NCBI RefSeq assembly: GCF_023544445.1
Contig: NZ_JALPVJ010000009.1
Location: 186,001 to 250,000 of the forward strand
Length of the DNA stretch: 64,000 bases
Source: Actinoplanes sp. M2I2
GTDB taxonomy: Bacteria > Actinomycetota > Actinomycetes > Mycobacteriales > Micromonosporaceae
Reading direction: 5' to 3'
The position numbers and the translations under genes are program-made. Of this stretch, positions 32,390-40,454 are shown piece by piece. The notes under the pieces were generated by a model. It saw only the letters and a list, made by a program, of their open reading frames with translations. It did not search any database and was not told the origin of the DNA. How positions within the stretch are numbered: the stretch's first letter is position 1; the number at the start of each line of letters is the position of its first letter.

Positions 32390-33505
32390 ATGCACATCGG
32401 CGTGCCTGCAGAGATCAAGAACCACGAGTACCGGGTCGCGATCACCCCCGCGGGTGTCGCCGAGTTCGTCCGCCGCGGGCACCAGGTGCTCGTCGAGGCG
32501 GGGGCGGGCGCCGGATCGGCCATCACCGACCAGGACTACGTGGCCGCGGGCGCCGAGATCGCCCCCGACGCCGACACCGTCTGGCAGCGCGCCGACCTCC
32601 TGCTCAAGGTCAAGGAGCCGATCGCCGCCGAGTACCACCGCCTGCGCGCCGGACAGGTGCTCTTCACCTATCTGCATCTCGCGGCCGACGCCGACGGCAC
32701 CAAGGCGCTGCTGGCCAGTGGGACGACCGCCATCGCGTACGAGACGGTGCAGCTCGCCGATGGCTCGCTGCCGCTGCTGGCGCCCATGAGCGAGGTCGCC
32801 GGCCGCCTCGCGCCGCAGGTCGGCGCGTACAGCCTGATGCGCAACTCCGGCGGCCGCGGCGTCCTGCCCGGTGGCGTGCCGGGTGTCAGCCCGGCCCGGA
32901 TCACCGTGATCGGCGGTGGCGTCTCGGGCGTGAACGCGGCGACGATCGCGCTCGGCCTGGGCGCCGACGTGACCGTGCTCGACCTGAACATCGCCCGGCT
33001 GCGCCAGATCGACGCCCAGTTCGGCGGCCGGGTCAAGACCCTGGTCTCCTCGGCCTACGCGATCGAGCAGTCCGTGATCGAGGCCGACATGGTGATCGGC
33101 GCGGTGCTCGTGCCCGGGGCCAAGGCGCCCACGCTGGTCTCCAACGAGCTGGTCAAGCGGATGAAGCCCGGCTCGGTGCTGGTCGACATCGCGATCGATC
33201 AGGGCGGCTGCTTCGAGGACTCGCGCCCGACCACCCACGAGGAGCCGGTCTACAAGGTCCACGAGTCGGTGTTCTACTGCGTGGCCAACATGCCGGGCGC
33301 GGTGCCCAACACGTCGACCTACGCCCTGACCAACGCCACCCTCCCGTACGCGCTCAAGCTGGCCGACCTCGGCTGGCGGGACGCCCTCGCCGCCGATCCG
33401 GCCCTCGCACTGGGTCTCAGCGCGCACGACGGCAAGCTGACGAACGAGCCGGTCGGCGCCGCGCTGGGTCTGCCGTCCGTCACGATCGCCTCAGTCCTCG
33501 GCTGA
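32390..33505 (+). CDS. ald: Alanine dehydrogenase
   Basis: A 371-residue NAD-dependent alanine dehydrogenase, the usual family length. Conserved features: MHIGVPAEIKNHEYRVAITP at the N-terminus, LLKVKEPIAAEY, MRNSGGRGVLPGGVPGV, the Rossmann motif VIGGGVSGVNAA and ANMPGAVPNTSTYALTNATLPY. It interconverts L-alanine and pyruvate plus ammonia in the cytoplasm. The ATG follows GAAGGAG. It is divergent from an Lrp/AsnC regulator with palindromic sites between them, and its 3' end is marked by a strong bidirectional terminator. Confidence 0.95.
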   Translation: MHIGVPAEIKNHEYRVAITPAGVAEFVRRGHQVLVEAGAGAGSAITDQDYVAAGAEIAPDADTVWQRADLLLKVKEPIAAEYHRLRAGQVLFTYLHLAADADGTKALLASGTTAIAYETVQLADGSLPLLAPMSEVAGRLAPQVGAYSLMRNSGGRGVLPGGVPGVSPARITVIGGGVSGVNAATIALGLGADVTVLDLNIARLRQIDAQFGGRVKTLVSSAYAIEQSVIEADMVIGAVLVPGAKAPTLVSNELVKRMKPGSVLVDIAIDQGGCFEDSRPTTHEEPVYKVHESVFYCVANMPGAVPNTSTYALTNATLPYALKLADLGWRDALAADPALALGLSAHDGKLTNEPVGAALGLPSVTIASVLG

Positions 33506-33523
33506 GCCGGATCGACGGCTGGT

Positions 33524-33551
33524 GAAGGGGGACGCCCGCGCGTCCCCCTTC
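33524..33551. terminator. Bidirectional hairpin terminator
   Basis: A perfect 12-base-pair stem, GAAGGGGGACGC (33524-33535) with GCGTCCCCCTTC (33540-33551), closed by a 4-base loop. It sits between the convergent ald and aldo/keto reductase genes. There is no long T run, as is usual in high-GC actinobacteria. Confidence 0.75.
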
Positions 33552-33558
33552 TCGCCGC

Positions 33559-34608
33559 TTACAGGTAGTGCTGGATCTGCGACAGATCGGCCGCGCTGAG
33601 GCGGTCGGTGCTGGTGTTGCGCTGGTGCCAGTACGGGTAGCGCAGGTTGTCGCCGCTGGCGTCGTCGAGCGCCTTGACCTCGTCGGCGGTGAGCTCCAGA
33701 TTCGCCGCGGCCAGGTTGTCGCTCAGCTGCTCGGTCGTGCGGGCGCCGACGATCAGCGAGGTGACGCCCGGCTTCTGCGCGATGTAGGCCAGCGACACCT
33801 GGGCCGCCGAGACCCCGTGCGACTCACCGATCTTCACCGCGAGCTCGATCGAGTCGTACAGCTTGTCCTCGTCGTAGATCGGCGGCTCGCTCCACTCGGA
33901 CAGGTGCCGGCTGCCCTCGGGCGCCTGCACCCCGCGCCGGTACTTGCCCGACACCAGACCGCCGGCCAGCGGGCTCCACACCAGGATGCCGACGCCCTGA
34001 TCGAGCGCGGCCGGCACGATCTCGGCCTCGATGTCGCGGTTGGCCAGCGAGTAGAAGACCTGGGTGCTGGCGAAGCGCTCGAGCTGCCGGGCGTCGGAGA
34101 TGCCGAGCGCCTTGACCAGGTGCCAGGCGGAGTAGTTGGAGCAGCCGATGTAGCGGACCTTGCCGCTGCGCACCAGGTCGTCCAGCGCGGTCAGGGTCTC
34201 CTCGAGCGGGGTCTGCCCGTCCCACTCGTGCACCTGGTAGAGGTCGATGTAGTCGGTGCCGAGCCGGCGCAGGCTCGCCTCGGCCCCGCGGATGATGTGG
34301 TGCCGGGACAGACCGGCGTCGTTGGGGCCGTCGCCCATCGGCATCCGCACCTTGGTGGCGATCAGGACGTCGTCGCGCTTGTCGCCGAGGGCCTCGCCGA
34401 GGATCTCCTCACTGAGACCGGCCGAATAGACGTCGGCCGTGTCGATCAGGTTGACGCCGGCGTCCCGGGCGATCGCGATCTGCTCCCGCGCCCCGGCCAC
34501 GTCGATCTTGCCGACCGCGGACGCCCAGCCGGTGCCGCCGAAGCCCATCGTGCCCAGGGTGAACGTCGAAACCCTCAGACCGGTGCGGCCGAGCTGCCGA
34601 TACTGCAT
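33559..34608 (-). CDS. Aldo/keto reductase
   Basis: A 349-residue TIM-barrel reductase. The catalytic tetrad is visible: Asp in NLIDTADVYSAG with its Tyr, Lys in LIATKVRM and His in LYQVHEWD. The C-terminal NADP-binding region has TSLIVGARTTEQLSDNL. It resembles the Tas/YajO/IolS-type AKRs of broad carbonyl specificity. The ATG at 34608 has GGAAGAGGG upstream. A 17-base tandem repeat tract starts 20 bases upstream of the start codon, so the promoter must lie within or beyond the repeats. Confidence 0.9.
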   Translation of the reverse strand: MQYRQLGRTGLRVSTFTLGTMGFGGTGWASAVGKIDVAGAREQIAIARDAGVNLIDTADVYSAGLSEEILGEALGDKRDDVLIATKVRMPMGDGPNDAGLSRHHIIRGAEASLRRLGTDYIDLYQVHEWDGQTPLEETLTALDDLVRSGKVRYIGCSNYSAWHLVKALGISDARQLERFASTQVFYSLANRDIEAEIVPAALDQGVGILVWSPLAGGLVSGKYRRGVQAPEGSRHLSEWSEPPIYDEDKLYDSIELAVKIGESHGVSAAQVSLAYIAQKPGVTSLIVGARTTEQLSDNLAAANLELTADEVKALDDASGDNLRYPYWHQRNTSTDRLSAADLSQIQHYL

Positions 34609-34627
34609 GGTGAACCCTCTTCCTTCG

Positions 34628-34781
34628 CCTCGAATAGCGCTGAGCCTCACATAGCACTGAGCCTCAGATAGCGCTCAGCCTCAGATAGCGCTGAGCCCCG
34701 AATAGCGCTGAACCTCAGATAGCGCTGAGCCCCGAATAGCGCTGAGCCTCGAACAGCGCCTCAGCCTCGGGTAGCGCTACG
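34628..34781. repeat. Nine tandem copies of a 17-base unit centred on AGCGCT
   Basis: Units of CCTCRRATAGCGCTGAG start at 34628, 34645, 34662, 34679, 34696, 34713, 34730, 34747 (18 bases) and 34765. Two unit types (CCTCAGATAGCGCTGAG and CCCCGAATAGCGCTGAG) alternate in the middle, which suggests growth by duplication of pairs. Most units contain the palindrome AGCGCT. The tract occupies the upstream region of the aldo/keto reductase gene. Confidence 0.92.
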
Positions 34782-34875
34782 TCCAGCCTTACCCGCTCGG
34801 ACGGCCTTCCACCGGGACGGATGCCATCAAGAACGCCCTGAGCACGGCGACCCGGGCGCTCATCGAGGGCCCGCC

Positions 34876-35454
34876 TCAGCAACTGACACCGACGCTCACC
34901 TCGGCCCGCTGCTCGCGGTCGCCGACCCGCACGATCAAGGGGACGCAGACCGGCTCGGAGACCGTGTAACCGCCGGCGAAGACCACCCAGCCCTTGGCGT
35001 CCGGGCAGGCCGGGACGCGGACCGTGGTGCCCTTGGGCCCGGGGCTGCCCCAGCCGATGATCACGTCGCCGGCCGCCTCGGGGGCGACCGACAGCTCGAC
35101 CGCGGTGCCGGCCCGCACCAGCAGGCCCGTCTTGGCGAACAGGCGGCCGGGCTCACCCGACTCGTTCGCCTGGAGCACGGCGGTGGGCAGCGCCACGGCG
35201 TCCAGCACCAGCGGGTAGCCCTCGCTCGGCGGCCGGGCGCCGAGGTCGTGGGCACAGTCGATGGCGCCGGCGGCCGCGGAGAACGGTGGCGGCGGCGCGG
35301 ACGGGACCGGTGGCGGCGCGGACCGGGCCGCTGGCGGCGCCGGCTGGGCCGGTGGCGACGGCGGCTGGGCCGGTGGCGACGGCACCGGGCCGGCCGAGCA
35401 GCCGGCCAGCAGACACGCCACCACCGGCGGCACGAGACGGGCGGGAAGGCTCAT
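34876..35454 (-). CDS. Secreted lipoprotein with Pro-rich linker, unknown function
   Basis: A 192-residue protein: signal peptide MSLPARLVPPVVACLLAGC with Cys19 as lipid attachment site, a low-complexity Pro/Ala/Ser linker (about 22-60, repeats of PPAQPxxPPAQP), and a globular domain of about 130 residues with beta-rich character (DVIIGWGSPGPKGTTVRVPACP; PVCVPLIVRVGDREQ). Three or four Cys in the domain may form disulfides. Start ATG 35454. The family is not recognised; similar small lipoproteins are common in Actinoplanes relatives. Confidence 0.68.
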   Translation of the reverse strand: MSLPARLVPPVVACLLAGCSAGPVPSPPAQPPSPPAQPAPPAARSAPPPVPSAPPPPFSAAAGAIDCAHDLGARPPSEGYPLVLDAVALPTAVLQANESGEPGRLFAKTGLLVRAGTAVELSVAPEAAGDVIIGWGSPGPKGTTVRVPACPDAKGWVVFAGGYTVSEPVCVPLIVRVGDREQRAEVSVGVSC

Positions 35455-35497
35455 GCCCTGAAGACGCCTGGCGGCCCGCCGGCGTTCCCTGGGCGGC

Positions 35498-35896
35498 TCA
35501 TTGCTCGAGGATGGCCTTGAGGCGGGCCAGGTCGGCGGCCACCGCGGCGCTGTCGCGGGCGAAGTCCTCGTCCGACGTGCCGGGCGGTCGCCGCACCGAG
35601 AAGACGAGCTCCGCGCCTTCGCCGTACGGGACGACGCGTACCGGATTGAGGAACTGCTCACCGGATTCGAGCGTCACGACGTGGTCGAGCACGCCGAAGC
35701 CGTTCGGGGGCGCGAACTCGACCCGGACGCGGCCCAGCGCCTCCGACCGCACGTACCAGGCGCCGTCGACCTGATCGACCGACGTGCCCAGGCCGGGCGC
35801 CCAGCTCATCAGGTTGGCCGGGTCGACGACGTACGCGTACACGTCGTCGACCGGGCGGTCGATGCGCTCCGCGAGGTGTGCCGTATCAGTGGTCAT
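35498..35896 (-). CDS. SRPBCC-family (polyketide cyclase/START-like) protein
   Basis: A 132-residue single-domain protein: ERIDRPVDDVYAYVVDPANLMSWAPG at the N-terminus and a C-terminal long helix (DEDFARDSAAVAADLARLKAILEQ) are the typical SRPBCC/CoxG-like pattern forming a hydrophobic ligand cavity. Function unknown. It lies between the reductase gene (35933) and the lipoprotein gene, all on the minus strand. Confidence 0.82.
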   Translation of the reverse strand: MTTDTAHLAERIDRPVDDVYAYVVDPANLMSWAPGLGTSVDQVDGAWYVRSEALGRVRVEFAPPNGFGVLDHVVTLESGEQFLNPVRVVPYGEGAELVFSVRRPPGTSDEDFARDSAAVAADLARLKAILEQ

Positions 35897-35932
35897 CTCC
35901 CGATCATCCGCCTCCGGGGAATCGAGCGCCGC

Positions 35933-37276
35933 TCAGCTCGCGAGCCGGTACACCTCGCTGTGGCGCTGCCGGGCGGGCACCCGCAACGCCCGCAGGCTGC
36001 GCAGCACCGCGTCGGTCAGGGCGGCCGGACCACAGACGTACACGTCCCGCTCGGTGATGTCGGGGACCAGCGCGCGCAGATTCTCCGGGCTGAACGGCTG
36101 GTTGGCCCCGGCGGTGCGACCGGTCAGCAGGTGCAGTCGCGCGTGCCGCAGCCGGGCCAGGTTGCGCAGCTCGCCCAGCAGCACCGCGTCGCCCGGCGTC
36201 CGCACGCGGTAGAGCACCACGATGTCGCCGTCCAGGGTCTGGTCCTCGAGCAGCGCGCGGATCGGGGTCACGCCGATGCCGCCGGCGATCAGCAGCGTGT
36301 CGGCCCGCGTGCGGCCGGCCGCGGTGAAGGCCCCGTACGGTCCCTCCGCGAACACCCTCGTGCCGACCGGCAGCTCGCGCAGGCCGGCGCTGGTCGTACC
36401 GATGGCTTTGGCCGTCAGCCGCAGCGAACGACCGTCCGGGGCGGCCGACAGCGACCACGGGTTCACCTGCCACCAGCGGTTGTGGCCGGGAAAGCGCCAC
36501 AGGAAGAACTGCCCCGCGCGGGCCCGCAGCTTGTCCAGGTCACGGCCCGTCACGTGCACGGAGACCACGTCGGGGGCCTCGGTCACGACCGCGGCCACCC
36601 GCAGCCGGTGCCGGGCGTTGCGGACCAGCGGCAGGATCAGCCGGCCGGTGAGCAGCGCTCCGACGGCGAAGGCCCACAACCCCCACCAGTACGCCTGGGT
36701 GAAGGTGTTGGTCTTGAAGGCGCTCCCCTCGTAGACCTGGTGGATCACGCCGAGCACGATCACGGCGTAGACCAGCAGGTGGATGGCGTGCCAGACCTCG
36801 TACGGAAGTCGCTTGCGGGCGGCTCGCACCGAGGTGACGGCGATGACGCCGACGAGGCCCGCGGCGATCATGCCGAGCAGCACGGGCATCTGCCGGGCCA
36901 GGACCGGGATCTGACCGAGGAACGAGACCTGGCCGAGCCGGGAGTAGCCCAGCAGCACGAAAGTCGGATGCAGCAGAACGAGCCAGAAGATCGCGAAGCC
37001 GGTCCAGCGGTGCCAGGTCGTGAGCCGGTCCATGCCGATGCGGCGATCGAGGAACGGCAGCCGGGCGATCAGCAGCAGTTGCAGGGCGAGCGCGAAGCCG
37101 AGATGCAGGCCGAGGACGCGCCCGGCGGTGGTCAGGGTGTTGTGGGCGGGAGTGTTCGGCCGGGTCAGCATCAACTCGACGATCACCAGGTTGAGCAGCA
37201 GAAAGAGCCAGAGCCCGAGGTACGCCGCCCGGGCCTGACCGGCGGGCCGCAGCTGCGGCCGGGTTGCGGTGAGCAT
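35933..37276 (-). CDS. Ferric reductase-like transmembrane / flavin reductase fusion
   Basis: A 447-residue protein. The N-terminal half has about six transmembrane helices with paired histidines (TTWHRWTGFAIFW, LLHPTFVLLGYSR, WHAIHLLVYAVIVLGVIHQVY), a ferric reductase/NOX-like heme-binding core. The C-terminal half (about 225-447) is a ferredoxin-NADP reductase module: FAD motif NPWSLSAAP and NADP motif LLIAGGIGVTPIRALL. It lacks a 2Fe-2S domain. It probably moves electrons from NAD(P)H across the membrane; the acceptor is unknown. The ATG at 37276 follows GGGAGG. Confidence 0.85.
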   Translation of the reverse strand: MLTATRPQLRPAGQARAAYLGLWLFLLLNLVIVELMLTRPNTPAHNTLTTAGRVLGLHLGFALALQLLLIARLPFLDRRIGMDRLTTWHRWTGFAIFWLVLLHPTFVLLGYSRLGQVSFLGQIPVLARQMPVLLGMIAAGLVGVIAVTSVRAARKRLPYEVWHAIHLLVYAVIVLGVIHQVYEGSAFKTNTFTQAYWWGLWAFAVGALLTGRLILPLVRNARHRLRVAAVVTEAPDVVSVHVTGRDLDKLRARAGQFFLWRFPGHNRWWQVNPWSLSAAPDGRSLRLTAKAIGTTSAGLRELPVGTRVFAEGPYGAFTAAGRTRADTLLIAGGIGVTPIRALLEDQTLDGDIVVLYRVRTPGDAVLLGELRNLARLRHARLHLLTGRTAGANQPFSPENLRALVPDITERDVYVCGPAALTDAVLRSLRALRVPARQRHSEVYRLAS

Positions 37277-37456
37277 CCGAACCTCCCGAGGTGTGCATTG
37301 TCTGTAGCGGGTGACCGCACGGCGGCGCAATCACCCACACGACACGGGGAGGAGCCGGGTTCAGCCCGGCGGCCGGGTGACCGGGCGGGCCGGGGGTGGC
37401 GCGTTCCGGCGATACTTGCCCCGGCGCCCGTGCGGACGGGCGGAGAGGAGCCAGTA

Positions 37457-39868
37457 GTGACGCAGCCGGCCAAGCCGACGGACGAGAACCAGCCGACGCC
37501 CACGGGAACGGAGGAGGAGCCGACCGCGGCCATCCCCGCCCAGCGAGCGGCGGCCTCGGCCCCCGCGCCGGCCGAGCTTGAGCGGGACCGGGCCGCCCAG
37601 CCCGAGACGAACGCTTCCGACCCCGACCGGACAACAGCCATCCCACCGGTCCAAGCCACGCCGCAGCCGGCGACCAGCCCGTCCGACCCCGACCGGACCA
37701 CGGTCATCCCACCGGTCCAAGCCGGTTCCCGCAGCACACCGACGGCGGATCCCGGCAGCCCGGCCGCGCCCGCCGGTGGCGCCCGGCCCGCACCCGCGAG
37801 CCCGGACGAGGACGCCGACGCGACGGCCGCGATGCCGCTCGCGCCCGGCGGCAGCGCGGAACCGGCCGGGCCCTCGGGCGGCGGCATGATCTCCGTTCCG
37901 GCGCCCCGGCGCGACCAGCCACCGCAGCGCGCGGCCACGCCACCGCCGGACCCCGACCGCACCGCGCCGATCGCGACGAACGTCGCGTCCCGTCCCACGA
38001 ACCTGGGCGAGGCCCTCGCCCGGCCGTCATCAGCGAAGAGCCGGCCGTCATCAGCGAAGAGCACGACCGCCGACCGTGCCGGAAGCCCGGCCCCCGCGCC
38101 CTCGACCCGGCCCGGCGGGTCCGAGTCGGTGGCCGTGCCCTCGACTCGGCCCACCGGCCCGCGATCGGTTCCGGCGCCACGCCCGGCGCCGGAAGCATCG
38201 CCGCCCAGCGGCTCCGCGCCGGCCTCTGAGCAGGGTGCCGGCAAGGTCTACGGCGGGCTCGGCGCGGGCGCCACCACTACCGGGCCCGATGCGCCCGGCG
38301 CGGGCGCCGCCACTTCCCGGCCCGGCGAGTACGGCCGCGCGACCACGACGCCGACCCAGCGCGAGCAGTCGACCACCACACCAGCACCGGGTGACACAAC
38401 GTCACCGGCTCCGAGTCCGCCGTCGGCCGAGAAAGTCGCCAAATCAACTGAATACGGGCAGCGGACGACACCGCCGGCTGAGCAGGATCGGAGCGTGCCA
38501 ACCGAAGACCGACGCCCGGCCGGCCGCCCGACCGAGTACGGGCGCGCCACCGGCCGCCCCACCGAATACGGGCGCACGGCAACCGGGGCCGGCGACAAGA
38601 CCAGCCCGCCCACCGAGTACGGGCAGCGCTCCGGCGGCGGCGAATACGGGAGCGCGCCCCCGCGGCGGAAGCGCCCGACCGCCGTACTCCTCGCCGTGCT
38701 CCTGCTTGTTCTCCTGCTCGGGGCCGGGGCGACGGCGCAGCTCACCCGGTCGCTGCCCGAGGCGACGCTGTCCACCACCGTGGCCACGACCATGCGGATC
38801 CCCGGCGAGGCGGTGTCGCTGCCGTGGCCCGATCAGGGCTCGGCCGAACTCATGATCGAGGGCCTCGGGCGGCTGGGCGGCTCGGGAAGCGACGACGCGG
38901 CGCCCATCGGCAGCGTCGCCAAGGTCATGACCGCGTACGTCATCCTGCGCGACCACCCGATCAGCGGCGACGAGGAGGGCCCGTCGCTGACCGTGACCGC
39001 CGCCGACGTGGCCGACTATCAGGCGCGCATCGCCAGCAACCAGTCACTCGTACCGGTCAGGGTCGGTCAGAAGCTGACCGAGCGGGACGCGATCGAGGCT
39101 CTCATGCTGCCCTCGGCCAACAACGTCGCGCACCAGCTGGCGATCTGGGACGCCGGCTCGGAGAGCGCCTTCGTCGACAAGATGAACGCCGCCGCGGCCG
39201 ACCTCGGCATGACCGCCACCCGCTACACCGATCCCAGCGGCTATCTGCCCACGACCATCAGCACCGCCCCGGACCAGGTCAAGCTGGCGCGGGCCGTGCT
39301 CAAGTCGGACGTCTTCGCCGAGATCGTCGCGCTGCCCAGCGCCACCATCCCGGTCACCGGCAAGATCCAGAACTACAACGACCTGCTCGGCGTGCAGGGC
39401 GTCGCGGGCATCAAGACCGGCTCGACCGACGAGGCCGGCGGCTGCCTGCTCTTCTCGGCCCGCCTCACCGTCGGCGACCGCAAGCTCACCGTGGTCGGCG
39501 CCGTCTTCAACCAGCCCGGCCTGAACACTCCCGAGCAGCTCGCCAACGTCAACCAGGAGGTCCGCCGGCTGCTCCGCGCGGTACGCCAGACCGTCAAGCA
39601 GTACACCCTGGTCCCGGCCGAGCCGGTCGGTGAGATCCGTACGGCCTGGGGCTCCACGAGCGCTGTCCGCCCCGCCACGCCGCTCAAGGTGGTCGGCTGG
39701 CCCGGCCAGACCGTGCCCGTCCAGGTCACCACCTCGGCGCCGGGCGCCTCGGTGACCGCGGGCCAGCCGGTCGGCACCCTCCAGGCCGCAGGCGTACGGG
39801 TCGACCTGCGCGCCGACACCACAACCACCGACCCGTCGCCGTGGTGGCGCCTGACCCGAACCAGCTAG
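37457..39868 (+). CDS. D-alanyl-D-alanine carboxypeptidase (S11) with long disordered cytoplasmic region
   Basis: An 803-residue protein. Residues 1 to about 400 are low-complexity, rich in Pro, Thr, Ser and Ala, with repeated DPDRTT.IPPVQA and TEYGR/TEYGQ motifs. One transmembrane helix (about 408-428) is followed by an extracytoplasmic S11 peptidase with the PBP motifs SVAK, SANN and KTGSTD. The order predicts that the disordered half stays inside the cell while the enzyme trims peptidoglycan pentapeptides outside. The GTG at 37457 follows GAGAGGAG. The open frame extends nearly 2 kb further upstream, but that part is antisense to the reductase and SRPBCC genes and is not coding. Confidence 0.88.
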   Translation: MTQPAKPTDENQPTPTGTEEEPTAAIPAQRAAASAPAPAELERDRAAQPETNASDPDRTTAIPPVQATPQPATSPSDPDRTTVIPPVQAGSRSTPTADPGSPAAPAGGARPAPASPDEDADATAAMPLAPGGSAEPAGPSGGGMISVPAPRRDQPPQRAATPPPDPDRTAPIATNVASRPTNLGEALARPSSAKSRPSSAKSTTADRAGSPAPAPSTRPGGSESVAVPSTRPTGPRSVPAPRPAPEASPPSGSAPASEQGAGKVYGGLGAGATTTGPDAPGAGAATSRPGEYGRATTTPTQREQSTTTPAPGDTTSPAPSPPSAEKVAKSTEYGQRTTPPAEQDRSVPTEDRRPAGRPTEYGRATGRPTEYGRTATGAGDKTSPPTEYGQRSGGGEYGSAPPRRKRPTAVLLAVLLLVLLLGAGATAQLTRSLPEATLSTTVATTMRIPGEAVSLPWPDQGSAELMIEGLGRLGGSGSDDAAPIGSVAKVMTAYVILRDHPISGDEEGPSLTVTAADVADYQARIASNQSLVPVRVGQKLTERDAIEALMLPSANNVAHQLAIWDAGSESAFVDKMNAAAADLGMTATRYTDPSGYLPTTISTAPDQVKLARAVLKSDVFAEIVALPSATIPVTGKIQNYNDLLGVQGVAGIKTGSTDEAGGCLLFSARLTVGDRKLTVVGAVFNQPGLNTPEQLANVNQEVRRLLRAVRQTVKQYTLVPAEPVGEIRTAWGSTSAVRPATPLKVVGWPGQTVPVQVTTSAPGASVTAGQPVGTLQAAGVRVDLRADTTTTDPSPWWRLTRTS

Positions 39869-39878
39869 GGATGTCCGA

Positions 39879-40340
39879 TCAGCGGTAGAGGGAGCGGAGC
39901 ACGGCGTCGGTGACCGCGCCGTAGATCAGGTGGGGGATGGCGTCGGTCAGCCAGTCGGTGGCCGACCAGGAGCGGGGGTCGCTGACGTCGAGGTAGGCCA
40001 TCGACAGGTTCGTCGAGGCCATCGCGGCCGCGCCGATCAGGGCCGCGCCGACCGGGGCCGGTGGGCGTACGCCGGCCCGGCGCAGCAGGCCGAAGGTGAC
40101 GCCGATGCCGACGCCCGTGACGATGCCGCTCAGGCTGGCCAGGCCGGCGACCCGGTGTTCGCGGGTCTCCCCCTCGCCCGGCACCGACACCGGCAGCTGC
40201 TCCTCGATGGCCTCGACGGTCTGTTCGGGGGTGCTGCTGCTCGCCCGGCCGCGGACGGCCATGTCGAGATAGGTGACGGCGTTGAGGGCGGCGGTGCCGG
40301 CAGCACCAGCGGCGGCGCCGGCCAGGATTCCCGTTCTCAT
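39879..40340 (-). CDS. Small membrane protein of unknown function
   Basis: A 153-residue protein with an Ala/Gly-rich N-terminal hydrophobic helix (ILAGAAAGAAGTAALNAVTYLDM), a soluble stretch (residues 35-65), and two further hydrophobic segments (GLASLSGIVTGVGIGVTFGLL; GAALIGAAAMASTNLSMAYL). Such proteins with GRPASSTPE/EQ segments are common in actinobacteria and unassigned. A 19-base tandem repeat begins 20 bases upstream of the start, as at the aldo/keto reductase gene. Confidence 0.65.
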   Translation of the reverse strand: MRTGILAGAAAGAAGTAALNAVTYLDMAVRGRASSSTPEQTVEAIEEQLPVSVPGEGETREHRVAGLASLSGIVTGVGIGVTFGLLRRAGVRPPAPVGAALIGAAAMASTNLSMAYLDVSDPRSWSATDWLTDAIPHLIYGAVTDAVLRSLYR

Positions 40341-40360
40341 GTGATCAGCGTGCCCGGCCG

Positions 40361-40454
40361 GCCCAGCCGCGAAACTAGAGCCCAGCCGCGAACCTACGGC
40401 TCAGCTGCGAAAGTACGGCTCAGCTGCGAAACTGCGGCCCGGCCGCGAACTACG
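40361..40454. repeat. Five tandem copies of a 19-base unit
   Basis: Units start at 40361, 40380, 40399, 40418 and 40437 (the last is 18 bases). Each reads GCYCAGCYGCGAAMSTACG or a variant. The array fills the space between the small membrane protein start and the MFS gene, and the last unit supplies the TAG stop codon of the MFS gene at 40450-40452. Confidence 0.9.

Noticed and set aside
34628..34781. CRISPR array
   Set aside because: Units are contiguous 17-base repeats without spacers and no cas genes are present. The same applies to the arrays at 40361 and 63352.
35501..37456. Long open frame of about 650 codons upstream of and continuous with the carboxypeptidase gene
   Set aside because: It is antisense to the SRPBCC and ferric-reductase-like genes, has no family resemblance, and reads as Arg/Gln/Val-rich GC-shadow protein. 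The GTG at 37457 has a good ribosome binding site.
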